A stretch of 12,668 nt of DNA, taken from NCBI GenBank assembly GCA_003024985.2, contig PXIH01S0007832.1. The stretch is one strand, 5' to 3'. The position numbers and the translations under genes were made by a program. The stretch comes from Euperipatoides rowelli (lineage: Eukaryota > Onychophora > Udeonychophora > Euonychophora > Peripatopsidae). Position 1 is the stretch's first letter. The number at the start of each line of letters is the position of its first letter. Under the pieces are notes generated by a model, which saw only the letters and a list, made by a program, of their open reading frames with translations, searched no databases and had not been told where the DNA came from. Below are positions 1 through 7,754 of the stretch, in pieces.

Positions 1-229
1 GGAGGGCAGTTGGTTTGATCAGGAGGGGAGGGGGGTATGCCTCAAAGAAACACTGGTTGTGACTAAATTTTTGATGGAGAAACCTGCCAGCTTAATTATA
101 CATTTGATCTGGTTAAAACTGTTTGTAATCTATTATGATTTAAAAATAACAAAACAGAACCAGTCTAACTTGTGTTGTTTAAAATGGCTATTAGTGGTAA
201 AAATAAGCTTAATTAATATAGCCAGATAC
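1..229 (+). other. G-rich left edge with an open, startless reading frame
   Basis: The first 36 bases are strongly G-rich, unlike the AT-rich DNA that follows. Reading from base 2, the frame stays open for 76 codons until TAA at 230-232. The first ATG in this frame lies about 25 codons in. A possible splice donor (GTATGC) follows the G-run near base 36, so the edge could be the end of an exon. No protein family is recognisable. With stop codons this common, an open run of this length is expected a few times by chance in the window. I treat it as an edge segment that might be partly coding. Confidence 0.12.
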
Positions 230-889
230 TAATCATTTCACTCCAAATACAGATTTAGCAGTGATTAAGCTGAGCAAAAAATATAATTAGCGTTTTGACT
301 AATTATAGTAGACTGATTTTAGCAAAAAAAAAAGTTTTGTTCATAGCCAAATAAATTTTAATGCTGCAATTTTCATTATTAAAATATTTAAAAATACATA
401 AATAACATTTTGGCTAATTTTGCTGATCCAAAAATTAGATTTATTAAGCATTTGGTTAAAATGCTAGTGGAAGCTTAAACTCTATTTAAAAAAAAATAAA
501 CTTGGTTTTGAAAAGGATTTCCTGTATTTTAAAAATAATGTTAGCCTACTATAATTGATTGACTGACAATAATAGTGTTTGTGTAATTTTGTTTAATGAA
601 TAGGCTAAAATGAAAGATTATTTTGATGACTTTAAATAGCCTGTTTATTAACAGAGAGAAATTTCAGATTTAGAATAATAGTTTTTAGAGTATGGTATAG
701 GCTAATTAGAATAACAAGTGATGGCTATTTTTTTTTTTTTTTTTTTAAAAAAGCACTATTTTAAAGATTTCAAATAAAATAATTTTCATATCTAAAATTT
801 ATTTTATGGTATAAATGGAAATTTTGATGTTTAAATAATGATTATATTATAATTATTATAAATTTGCAGATTTTCAAAATAAAGTATTG
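230..889. other. AT-rich non-coding stretch
   Basis: No open frame of note, no RNA gene and no recognisable mobile-element ends were seen. The stretch holds short A and T runs and scattered TAGCCTA/TAGGCTA words. Its most marked feature is the T-run at 728-746. Confidence 0.6.
728..752. repeat. T19A6 homopolymer junction
   Basis: Nineteen T are followed directly by six A. It is probably a slippage product or the poly(A) tail of an old minus-strand retro-insertion, but no associated element body was recognised. Confidence 0.7.
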
Positions 890-1140
890 ATCTCACTCCT
901 ATTTTGCACATTTTGATATCATCATCTACTATATTCTCAGTTTTACTTAGTAAGTTTTGACGACGTCTATTACCGTAATAGTATTATAGGTGAATAGGTC
1001 TCTATTTGTATGTTCACTTAGCATGTTTTGATATCACCTACTTTACTATGTACAGTTTATTCTCATTCTTACTTAACAAGTTTTGATGACATCATACTGT
1101 ATTCTCACTTAGCTTAGGACATGTTAATGTTAAGGCTACT
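890..1140. repeat. Irregular degenerate repeat with TTTTGATATCATC and ACTTAG motifs
   Basis: A core related to TTTTGATATCATCATC recurs at about 911, 955, 1026 and 1081. Copies are usually preceded by a variant of ATTCTCA...ACTTAGCAAG, and a further ATTCTCACTTAG occurs at about 1101. Spacing is irregular (about 44, 71 and 55 bases), so this is a decayed local duplication, not a clean satellite. No coding potential was seen. Confidence 0.5.
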
Positions 1141-1261
1141 CACATAATATAAAAAATATATTTTATGAGTTGATAGGGATCTTCACACTAATGCTCTTCC
1201 AATACCAAGTAATGATCAATAAATATCACAAAAGTAAATAAGAAATACATATTAACAATTA

Positions 1262-1380
1262 GTAAATAAAATAAAAATTTCTTTTATCTCTTTCTCAATC
1301 TTTTTTTTTTCTTGTATTATCTTCTTTTTGTCTTGTCCTTCCATTTTATTTCCTTTTTCCCTATTTCTCCCTTTTGAGTA
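1262..1380 (-). other. Purine-rich 3' flank of the retrotransposon relic
   Basis: On the minus strand this stretch is almost entirely A and G (on the plus strand C/T tracts such as TTTTTTTTTCTTG). It follows directly after the stop codons of the reverse-transcriptase tail. It may be the element's 3' untranslated region or a simple-sequence expansion next to it. No clear poly(A) tail or short tandem 3' end was identified, so the border is approximate. Confidence 0.4.
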
Positions 1381-1389
1381 TAAAGAAAT

Positions 1390-1685
1390 TTAAAGTAGTT
1401 ATTTCAGAATGACTTTAGTGATGTAGTGTTCTTTATGTTCAGTTGGAATTGAATTCCACTCGGAGGTGGCAACATTAATAAAAGCATTTCCACCCATGTT
1501 AGTTCTTCTATACCTAGTAAACAGATTCTATGAGTTTGCTAGTCTGTTATTGTGTTCATGCTTTATCTTGTTCTTGTTTATTTGATCTGAGAGGAAAAAG
1601 GTGCATACTTATTACTACATTTCCATATCATTTGACCAATATGAAGTCTTCTTTTCAAATATAATGGACCCCAATTTAGTAATAA
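1390..1685 (-). pseudogene. C-terminal tail of the non-LTR reverse transcriptase
   Basis: In the same frame as the end of the endonuclease piece, the minus strand reads LNWGPLYLKRRLHI and then KCSNKYAP, the conserved block behind the polymerase thumb of CR1/L2-like reverse transcriptases. A frame change in a T-run at about 1597 leads to FLSDQI, HEHNNRLANS, an in-frame TAG at 1530-1528, FTRYRRTNMG, and finally FINVATSEWNSIPTE. The WNSIP(T/D)E motif followed by a basic tail is the usual C-terminus of these proteins. Stops follow at 1401-1399 and 1392-1390. None of the seven polymerase motifs, including the FADD-type catalytic box, is present, so it cannot make a polymerase. The region directly downstream is purine-rich on this strand. 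Confidence 0.85.
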
Positions 1686-1699
1686 GTTAATTAAAGCTT

Positions 1700-1921
1700 T
1701 TATTATGTATAATAAAATTCCACCTCTTAATTTAATTCCACCCCTGTCTTTCCTTACTATACTATAACCGTGAATCTGTATAGGCTACTATCATATGGAG
1801 TTTCCTCATTTAGTCAAGTCTCTGAGATCGCTATGATTGAAGGCTGTGCATTAATCGTAAAATCACANATTTCATGAAATTTTGGTCTCAGACAACCCAC
1901 ATTAAATATTGAGAAACTCAT
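1700..1921 (-). pseudogene. N-terminal part of AP-type endonuclease domain, broken
   Basis: Starting at ATG 1921, the frame reads MSFSIFNVGC, then LRPKFHEI, then IIAISET, matching the opening strand and the SETWL metal-binding motif of exonuclease-endonuclease-phosphatase domains in CR1/L2/jockey-type elements. The tryptophan of SETWL is a stop (TGA at 1816-1814), after which LNEETPYD and SLYRF continue in frame. A one-base frame change at about 1772 moves to HGYSIVRKD and RGGILLYI, the usual next block. Inside it, GGTGGAATT occurs twice (1742-1734 and 1724-1716), apparently an 18-bp local duplication. In an intact element this domain nicks target DNA to prime reverse transcription. The remaining catalytic Asp/His region is missing. 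One ambiguous base (1868) falls inside an isoleucine codon. Confidence 0.85.
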
Positions 1922-1984
1922 GTCACCCTTATTTTTATTAGTTAGGCTATAGCCTATATTCAGAGAAAACCTTATCGTTATCAA

Positions 1985-2273
1985 CTACTGTATATAGTCA
2001 TTTTTCTTGATGAAAATTTTTGAACTTGAATTAAATAATGGTCCTAAATCATCGGATGACTCAATTGCATTTGGTAATTCATCAAAATTACAAACAACGC
2101 ACACAAAATTGAAATTTTGAGACTTACTTAGGAACTTTTCATACTCCTCGTTTTTTACTTAAATTGTACATTTATATAATATGCACCCATCTATTGCATT
2201 TATCGCATAATAAAGCTCTGTGGTTTGTAGCGACTGGCCTCTTACAAACGTTACATGGATATTTTATCTCCAT
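1985..2273 (-). pseudogene. PHD-like (C4HC3) zinc-finger part of the retrotransposon protein, frameshifted
   Basis: From ATG at 2273 the frame reads MEIKYPCNVCKRPVATNHRA, then continues with LLCDKC and RWVHI before stopping at 2174-2172. Another frame carries on from about 2158 with EEYEKFL and ends with FVCVVC and ELP, up to TAG at 1987-1985. Zinc ligands are visible as Cys at 2255, 2246, 2207 and 2198, His at 2183, and Cys at 2170, 2101 and 2092 (first base of each codon). This gives C-x2-C-x12-C-x2-C-x4-H-x2-C-type spacing and a final C-x2-C. Two small frame changes lie between about 2177 and 2149. In related transposon proteins this finger precedes the endonuclease; a role in chromatin or nucleic-acid binding is inferred. 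It could also come from a host PHD gene, but the following endonuclease segment argues against that. Confidence 0.8.
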
Positions 2274-2279
2274 TTTAAG

Positions 2280-3888
2280 AAATGTATATAACGATCATTT
2301 TTGAACCACAAGTTTCATCTCTGTAATAGCCTATGATCAATAATCCCAAATCATAAAATTAAAAAGATATATCAAAGAGATTAAGCAGTACAGATTTAAA
2401 AATGATATAAATTATTGTACATCATACACAATATCTAATCAAACAATACGTTTAACATGTCATCCATCTTGTAGCGTGAGATACAAAATCTGATTTTATC
2501 CACGTAATCCTGATATATAAGAGGTTGAAATGTAATCCAATAGCAAACAAATCAATCTTTGAATAAATATCATATAACAGTAGTATAAAATAAGCAATCT
2601 ATTATTATTTTATACCAATTCTTTGGACCGTAATTTTTATGAACTGTTCAGTTTGCACATGCACATCATCTACTGTACTATATTTTTAATATTTCTCTAA
2701 ATATTAAAAGGTTTTTCATATTACCTACCGGTAAATTAAAATTTTAAAAAACATAATAGTCTGCCGATTCTTTTAATAAAGAAACATTTTAAATTATATG
2801 GTTCTTAAAAAATTGATGTTACATCATCAAAACTTATTAAGTTAACTTAAATGAGATATTTTGTAAATGAAAAAAAAAAAAAACTTTGAAAAATTAAACA
2901 TGAAGTTGATATTCATTATAATCACTACATTTAACAGTAATTGCTTTAAGTGTTTTAAGTGAGGAAGAAGTTGTAAATCATTCAACATTTGATTCAACAT
3001 AATTTTACTTCAGTGATGTTTTATAGTTGTGCTGCCTCCTCACTTAGCCTACTTGTAATATACTGTATTTATTTGTGCTGGTTATTTCTATATTTATTTA
3101 TTTTTATTTACAGTATTTAATTGATAAAATGTTACAAGGCTTGTATAGACCTGAAAAACAAATACATAGAATTTACAGACAAAAATAGCATAATTACAAG
3201 TTTGGAGAGGAAAAAACAAAAGAATACAACAAAAAAAAAATTCAAGAAATCAGTAAAACAGTACTGTAAATACTCAATTACCAAAAGATTAACAAAAAAA
3301 AAACAATTATAAAAATTGAAACATCATAAACTTATTCAACAAAAACCCTCAAAAGGGCATTTGAATTTAATAGCCTATGAGAATCAATTGAAAAGAATTT
3401 TACTAACTTGTTTAATTTTAATTGTCAAATTTTCTTTCCCAGCTTGTATTTTGTTTAAAATGCAATTTGTATAGGAGGCTACCATATTTTTTTTTTATAT
3501 ATTTTTTGATAATTTTATCATGACAGTTCATAAATGTTTTTAATATTTAATAACCTACTTAGTTTTAGATATGAAAATTAAAATGGAAAATTGAACTGCA
3601 CTTCAAATGTCTAATAAAAATCTCCAGATACAGCTGTCACCCAAATCTACAGTAGCCTACTGTACTTCATATTATATTACAATTTCATTTCAGTTTTAAT
3701 TAGCCTACAATGGTTACTAACATTTTCTATTTGAACTGTTTTTTAGAACAGAATGTCATTTCTTAAATTAGCCTATTATTTGACAAAATGTTTCACTTTA
3801 ATTAGGCTATATTTGATACTTTTGTGCTTTGAATTTGCAGGATTCAAATTTAATAATTTTATAGGCCTAAAATGTGTAATAAACAGGG
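2280..3888. other. AT-rich non-coding stretch
   Basis: No gene or RNA gene is supported. The stretch contains A/T homopolymers (for example A14 at 2870-2883), many TAGCCTAC-type words and an ACCGGTA word near 2728. A 63-codon frame at 3121-3312 is lysine/asparagine-rich low-complexity sequence made by A-runs and is not considered a gene. The part just above 2280 could contain the 5' leader of the minus-strand retrotransposon. Confidence 0.6.
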
Positions 3889-4190
3889 GTCTAAGTCAGT
3901 GGTTATAGAACAAAATAGCATATATTTCATACCGGTCAATGGCTGGTCACTAGCTCTCATTTAGTGTTTGACTGGTAAAGTTGGCTGGTCGGCGGGACCT
4001 CAGCTCTCCCTCCCCCCCCTCCCCCACTTAAAAATGGCCATCTATTTTCATTGTCTACATTATCTAACCTACCTATATGCCAAATTTCAAGTTTGTACTA
4101 TGTATGTGCAGATATGCACAGTGTCGGACAGGCTAGGTCGGTGATTGCCACATGGCCACCAGATTTTCTCCCCCCCCAAAAAAAATAGTG
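3889..4190. repeat. GC-richer repeat-like island with local duplication and C/A tracts
   Basis: The base composition changes abruptly here. CAGTGGTTATAGAAC at 3897-3911 resembles the termini of some hAT transposons, but no matching opposite end was found. A segment of about 40 bases is imperfectly duplicated: CCGGTCAATGGCTGGTCAC...AGCTCT and CTGGTAAAGTTGGCTGGTC...AGCTCT. It is followed by the C-rich tract 4008-4025 and a C8A8 junction at 4170-4185. This looks like part of an unidentified interspersed repeat. No coding signal. Confidence 0.35.
4008..4025 (-). repeat. C-rich tract, G-quadruplex-prone on the minus strand
   Basis: The plus strand is CCCTCCCCCCCCTCCCCC, so the minus strand holds three G-runs of 5, 8 and 3 separated by single A bases. 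The 8-base run can supply two of the four G-tracts a quadruplex needs. Whether it folds is not known. Confidence 0.4.
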
Positions 4191-4225
4191 TTCTTATCTA
4201 GAGACAGCACACAATTCCAAAGTAA

Positions 4226-4513
4226 TCTATTTTTGACTTTTCTCCAAACCTTTTTATTTTCTTTCCAGTCACACTGCAAAATTATGTTTGTCATTTAAAT
4301 GTGAATAAATATAGGGTGTGTGATAATGCTGCTGATATAGTATTAACTTGTGATACTTTATACATAATCAGTATTAAGAATGATTTGATTTTTATACAGC
4401 AAGTTACCATATTTAAAATGATAATAATAAATAATAATAACGGTTCAAAGTCAGTTTTTAAATTTTTTATTTCCTGTCAAGATTTTAATAGTTATTTTCA
4501 AAATTATTAATAG
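4226..4513 (+). other. Candidate exon / open frame behind a strong 3' splice-site-like tract
   Basis: The frame is open from 4226 to the TAA at 4511-4513 (95 codons). At 4231-4268 a long pyrimidine tract ends in TTTCTTTCCAG, a textbook 3' splice site, preceded by TTGAC, which could serve as a branch point. An exon starting at 4269 would encode LQNYVCHLNVNKYRVCDNAA and more, with two cysteines near the start and an AT-rich tail holding an asparagine run. No family is recognised, and no convincing donor is seen before the stop, so it would be a terminal exon. An open run of this length is expected about once by chance in DNA of this composition. The splice signal is the only reason to list it. 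Confidence 0.15.
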
Positions 4514-4569
4514 AAAGCTATCTTTTAACTATCAGCAGAGCTCATTTTCATAGTTTAAAGCCTTAAAAA

Positions 4570-4613
4570 TTAACAGCTTCCAGGGGATCCGCTCCCGGAC
4601 CCCAAACTGTTAA
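4570..4613. repeat. Compound 44-base hairpin
   Basis: TTAACAG (4570-4576) pairs with CTGTTAA (4607-4613). Inside it, GGGG (4583-4586) plus TCCG (4588-4591) pair with CGGA plus CCCC (4596-4603), with one bulged A and a CTCC loop. The GC-rich core CCAGGGG...CGGACCCC resembles a fragment I associate with dispersed animal repeats, but I cannot name the family. It may be a foldback end or internal structure of a mobile element. Confidence 0.5.
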
Positions 4614-4698
4614 GATTCATGCAGAACTGTACTACCAACCTCTCCCATACAATACATTCACCAGCCACCGCAAAAAAAAAAATCACTTTTATTGACGT

Positions 4699-4715
4699 GG
4701 GGGGGGGGGGGGGGG
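4699..4715 (+). repeat. G17 homopolymer
   Basis: Seventeen G in a row in otherwise AT-rich DNA, a short way after an A11 run (4673-4683). It could form a quadruplex, and its exact length may be an assembly or sequencing artefact. Confidence 0.8.
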
Positions 4716-4779
4716 TCTTTTAATCAAATACATTATATGCTGATGGGGCCTTTTTAAGCCCACCCAACATATTTATAGC

Positions 4780-5548
4780 CATTTTTCTAATTCTAAAATA
4801 TATTTTACTGTATAGCCTAATAGCCTAATCTAGCATTATAGTATTGTATTTATTGTAGGCTACCAGAATATATAGAAACTTGTAGATATAAAGACTTTAA
4901 TCAAAATTCCAATAAGTAGGCCTAATTAAAAATCTTAATGTTCAAAACTTGACTAGGTTAGCCTATAATAAAAAATGAAGCAATATACACAGTGTACTAT
5001 AATGTCCTAATATAATAAATTTCCTTTTTTTTTATTGTTTTGCTTCAATCAGTGATTTACGGTAATAATTTAAAAAAGAAATTGAATAAGCCTAAATTAG
5101 GATCAAGTGTATTTTTTAAAACTGAGCGACTAGGCCTATATTCTGTAGGCTACTACAGAGTGATTATTACAAAGTAAAAAATATACATTATGATTGATAG
5201 TATAATAGAGTGAATAATCAAGAGTAGTTTTAATAAAGGGCAATTTAAAACTATCACTATAACACAAATCGTAATTATGTTATAAAAAATCAATAAATTT
5301 AACCTCTTAAAGACTTGTTGATTTTCAATCTTAATGTAGGCCTAGTCTTTTTTTTTAAAAAAATAATTGTAGCCACATCGATTATCTGTAGTATTATTGT
5401 AATTACAATACAGTAAGCTTAGTGATGGTTAGTCTGTCTTAGGTTTGGTAATCAATATTGAATTTTAAATTAAAATTTGACACAAATTTCATGCATCCTC
5501 CCCCGTCCAAAAAAAATATTTATTAATGTTTAAGCAGATTCTGTCATC
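4780..5548. other. AT-rich non-coding stretch with TAGGCCTA words
   Basis: No gene is supported. Exact TAGGCCTA palindromes occur at 4917, 5131 and 5337, together with many TAGCCTA/TAGGCTA words. Near 5500 a C-run is followed by A8, echoing the C/A junctions at 4170 and 11179. Confidence 0.6.
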
Positions 5549-5996
5549 CATTCAGTCTGCAATGTCATCATGACATCATTTCTGGTGGATGTGGTCAAAT
5601 TTGCATAATTTTGTTAATTTACATACCGTAGGCTATAATGAGGTGATGATGTCATCTTCAGGAATATTCAGCCATTTCGAATATTTCTAAAGATTGTTGA
5701 ACATCTTCCCAGAAATTTTCTAAGTTTTCCGACGGTTTCACCTCGTTTGCAAATTTGTTAATTTTTGATGTCATTTTCAAAGTTTGCTGAAGGCAAACTT
5801 AGGGGATATTACCCAGAATGCATTGGGAGAAATTTGCAATACATTTTGGGTATTTTTCAAAAATCCAAAATGGTGACCAAAATCCAAAATGGTGGCTAAT
5901 TTTTTTTTGATGGAATTTGTTCAGCAATGAATTCTGGTTAATATGTGCTGGATATATACAGTGTATACAGTAGGCTATATACTGTATGTCACTCAG
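5549..5996 (+). repeat. Interspersed repeat, copy A (unknown family)
   Basis: This segment aligns by eye with the reverse complement of about 9440-9866 over nearly its whole length. Shared blocks, in order, are ATGTCATCATGA, TGGATGTGGT, ATTCAGCCATTTC, a TTTTGGGTATTTTT block, GGAATTTGTTCAG and a final TATACAGT-rich tail. Divergence is substantial, with several small gaps. Copy A also holds a 19-bp tandem step, with AAATCCAAAATGG at 5861 and again at 5880, and the imperfect palindrome ATGTCA-TCA-TGACAT (5562-5576). No coding frame or clear terminal repeats were seen, so it is a non-autonomous element of unknown class. Confidence 0.65.
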
Positions 5997-6006
5997 ATGC
6001 TAAAAC

Positions 6007-6360
6007 GATGCATCAATTTTTATAAGTGCAGATTTTTGCTGTACAGGTAGTAGGTAGGCTACGGATGATATATTTACCAATTTTGAACCGGATGTGAGAT
6101 TTAAAATACTTAGCCTAACTTTTCTTTTTCAATTTTTATAAGTGCCGATTTTTTTTGAAGTGTCACACCTGTGACATCACAGGATATTTGTCTTTGAGTA
6201 TATGGTATTAAATACAGATGGCATCATTTCTATTGATTTTGAACCAAATGTGAGGTCATTTAGGTGCGCAAATCGATGCACACATGACATAGATTTTTTT
6301 ATTTTTCTTTCGTCCTAAAGTGACACACTTGACTTGACTATGATGTCATAGGTCCATTGA
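6007..6360. repeat. Degenerate tandem duplication, period roughly 115-160 bases
   Basis: TCAATTTTTATAAGTGC is repeated exactly at 6013-6029 and 6129-6145. TTTTGAACCGGATGTGAG (6081) recurs as TTTTGAACCAAATGTGAG (6237). A GTGTCACACCTGTGACATCACAGG-like block at about 6160 recurs at about 6320, decayed. This indicates two to three copies of a degraded unit lying directly beside interspersed repeat copy A. Confidence 0.55.
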
Positions 6361-6753
6361 CTTGGAGAATTTAATTTTAAGCATGACATAATATATGCTT
6401 ATGAGAGGTACCCCATGATCCATTCTTATGTCATCTATTTTAATTATACTTTATAAGTTTTTATTATAGAATTTAATTTTTTTCTAGAATTTTTTTCTAA
6501 GTTCTTATGCATAACATCTACATTCATTTCGTATTCAAAATTGTTTCCGAAAATAATACTCTAATGACCTCACTTCCTGTGTTGGTAATTGAATCAAAGC
6601 GTGAGTTTAGGTTTAGATTTGTTTAGCCAGTCTCAGATCTTCATCTATAAATGTCTTCCAGATCCATTGTTCCCCATTAGACTATAGATTCTCATGTATT
6701 ATAATAAGACAGAGACTTGAATTCTCGCCTTTCAGATGACGTAACTATTATAT
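6361..6753. other. Non-coding stretch, nothing recognised
   Basis: No gene, RNA gene or repeat was recognised. The part at 6530-6740 is slightly less AT-rich, and short minus-strand frames there break repeatedly without matching any family I know. Confidence 0.5.
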
Positions 6754-7588
6754 CTATAAAATTGAATAAAGTTGTGAATTAAAAGCCTGTATAGCCTATA
6801 GCGAGTATAGCCTATGCTACTTCTTTTCATTATGACATATATCATATACTTGTTAATATTTTTATGAAAAGCATCTGTTTATTTTAGTTATTATAGGCCA
6901 TATAGCTTGAAAATTCAATCTTTAGGGATCAATTTAAAAAAATATATTTTTCAAATTTATTGCAGCGTTTGGTTTAGTAGGCTATATAGGCTAGGCTAAT
7001 AATAAGCTAACCTATAAAATTATATAAAATTAATAATTCAAATAGTAGGCTACACCTCATATTCATATAGCCTACTTTTTAATATTTTTATAAAAAGTAT
7101 ATAGCCTAAATGTTTATTAAAATATATTGTAATTATAGGCCATAGCCTATTTCTTGAAAATTAAGCTCTGTAGGATCAATATAAAAAAGTAATTTTCAGA
7201 TTTATTGCGATTTTGCTTAGTATAGCCTATAAGCTACTAATTATTATAAAATTGAATAAAGTTGATAATTGAAATCCTGTACTTCTCTTCATATATTCAT
7301 ATACTTTTCAATATTTTATAAAAAAAACATATGTTTATTAAAATTTATTGTAATTAATAGGCCATAAATCTTGAAAATCAAAGCTGTTGGAACAATTTAA
7401 AAAAGTCATTTTCAGATCTATATGATTTTGCTTAATGTATAGCCTACTATTAGGGCCTACCTATAAAATTGAATAAAGTTGATAATTCAAATCTTCTATT
7501 TCTCTTCATATAGGCTATTCATATACTTTTTAATATTTTTATCAAAAGCATGTTTATTAAAATATATTGTAATTATATTGTAATTATA

Positions 7589-7610
7589 GGTAACATCCTG
7601 AGATGTTACC
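7589..7610. repeat. Perfect 9-bp hairpin GGTAACATC/GATGTTACC
   Basis: Two complementary 9-base arms surround a CTGA loop, exactly at the point where unit 4 of the tandem array is interrupted. It may mark the insertion end. Confidence 0.6.
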
Positions 7611-7754
7611 AAAACGGGTGTGAATTATCAGAAAGACATTAGGGGTTCATCAATGATAATTGGGCCTAAGTGTAGAACAAAACGATATCAGGTTTCGCCT
7701 GTGATTAAAATGATTGAAATGTTAAATCAGGGTTGTAATAAGGTAAGTATTTTG
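7602..7754 (+). pseudogene. Candidate coding exon or transposase fragment ending at GTAAGT
   Basis: One frame is open from 7602 to the TAA at 7755-7757; the other two are closed. The base composition is less AT-rich than the surroundings. ATG at 7653 starts MIIGPKCRTKRYQVSPVIK, followed by MIEMLNQGCNK. AAG at 7740-7742 is followed by GTAAGT (7743-7748), an exact consensus splice donor. A possible acceptor is the AG at 7601-7602 or TATAG at 7585-7589. The end (a helix with MIEMLNQG followed by a basic residue) recalls the first helix of transposase or homeodomain-like helix-turn-helix domains, but too little is left to assign. It may be an exon of a host gene, a transposase fragment, or chance. 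Confidence 0.3.
7743..7748 (+). promoter_or_regulatory. Consensus 5' splice donor (AAG|GTAAGT)
   Basis: The sequence AAGGTAAGT at 7740-7748 matches the metazoan donor consensus exactly and sits at the end of the only open frame of the segment. Use in vivo is unknown. Confidence 0.35.

Larger units (their letters stand above)
1262..2273 (-). mobile_element. Internally deleted CR1/L2-like non-LTR retrotransposon relic
   Basis: Minus-strand translation gives, in the correct order for such an element, a PHD-like zinc finger, the start of an AP-type endonuclease with a SETxL motif, and the C-terminal tail of the reverse transcriptase. Members of this family have around 700 residues between SETWL and the end of the polymerase. 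Here the two are about 40 codons apart, so most of the endonuclease and all catalytic reverse-transcriptase motifs are absent. Downstream on the minus strand, about 1262-1390 is purine-rich and may be the 3' untranslated region. The 5' limit is unclear; sequence above 2273 may be leader but shows no family signal. PHD fingers are known from CR1-like elements, which supports the assignment. Frame breaks and stops show the copy is dead. Confidence 0.85.

Noticed and set aside
3121-3312. 63-codon lysine/asparagine-rich open frame
   Set aside because: It begins at TTG, is made of A-rich low-complexity sequence, has no recognisable family and lies in AT-rich filler.
6530-6740. Slightly less AT-rich segment as a minus-strand exon
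   Set aside because: All frames are interrupted within about 20 codons and no protein motif is recognisable.
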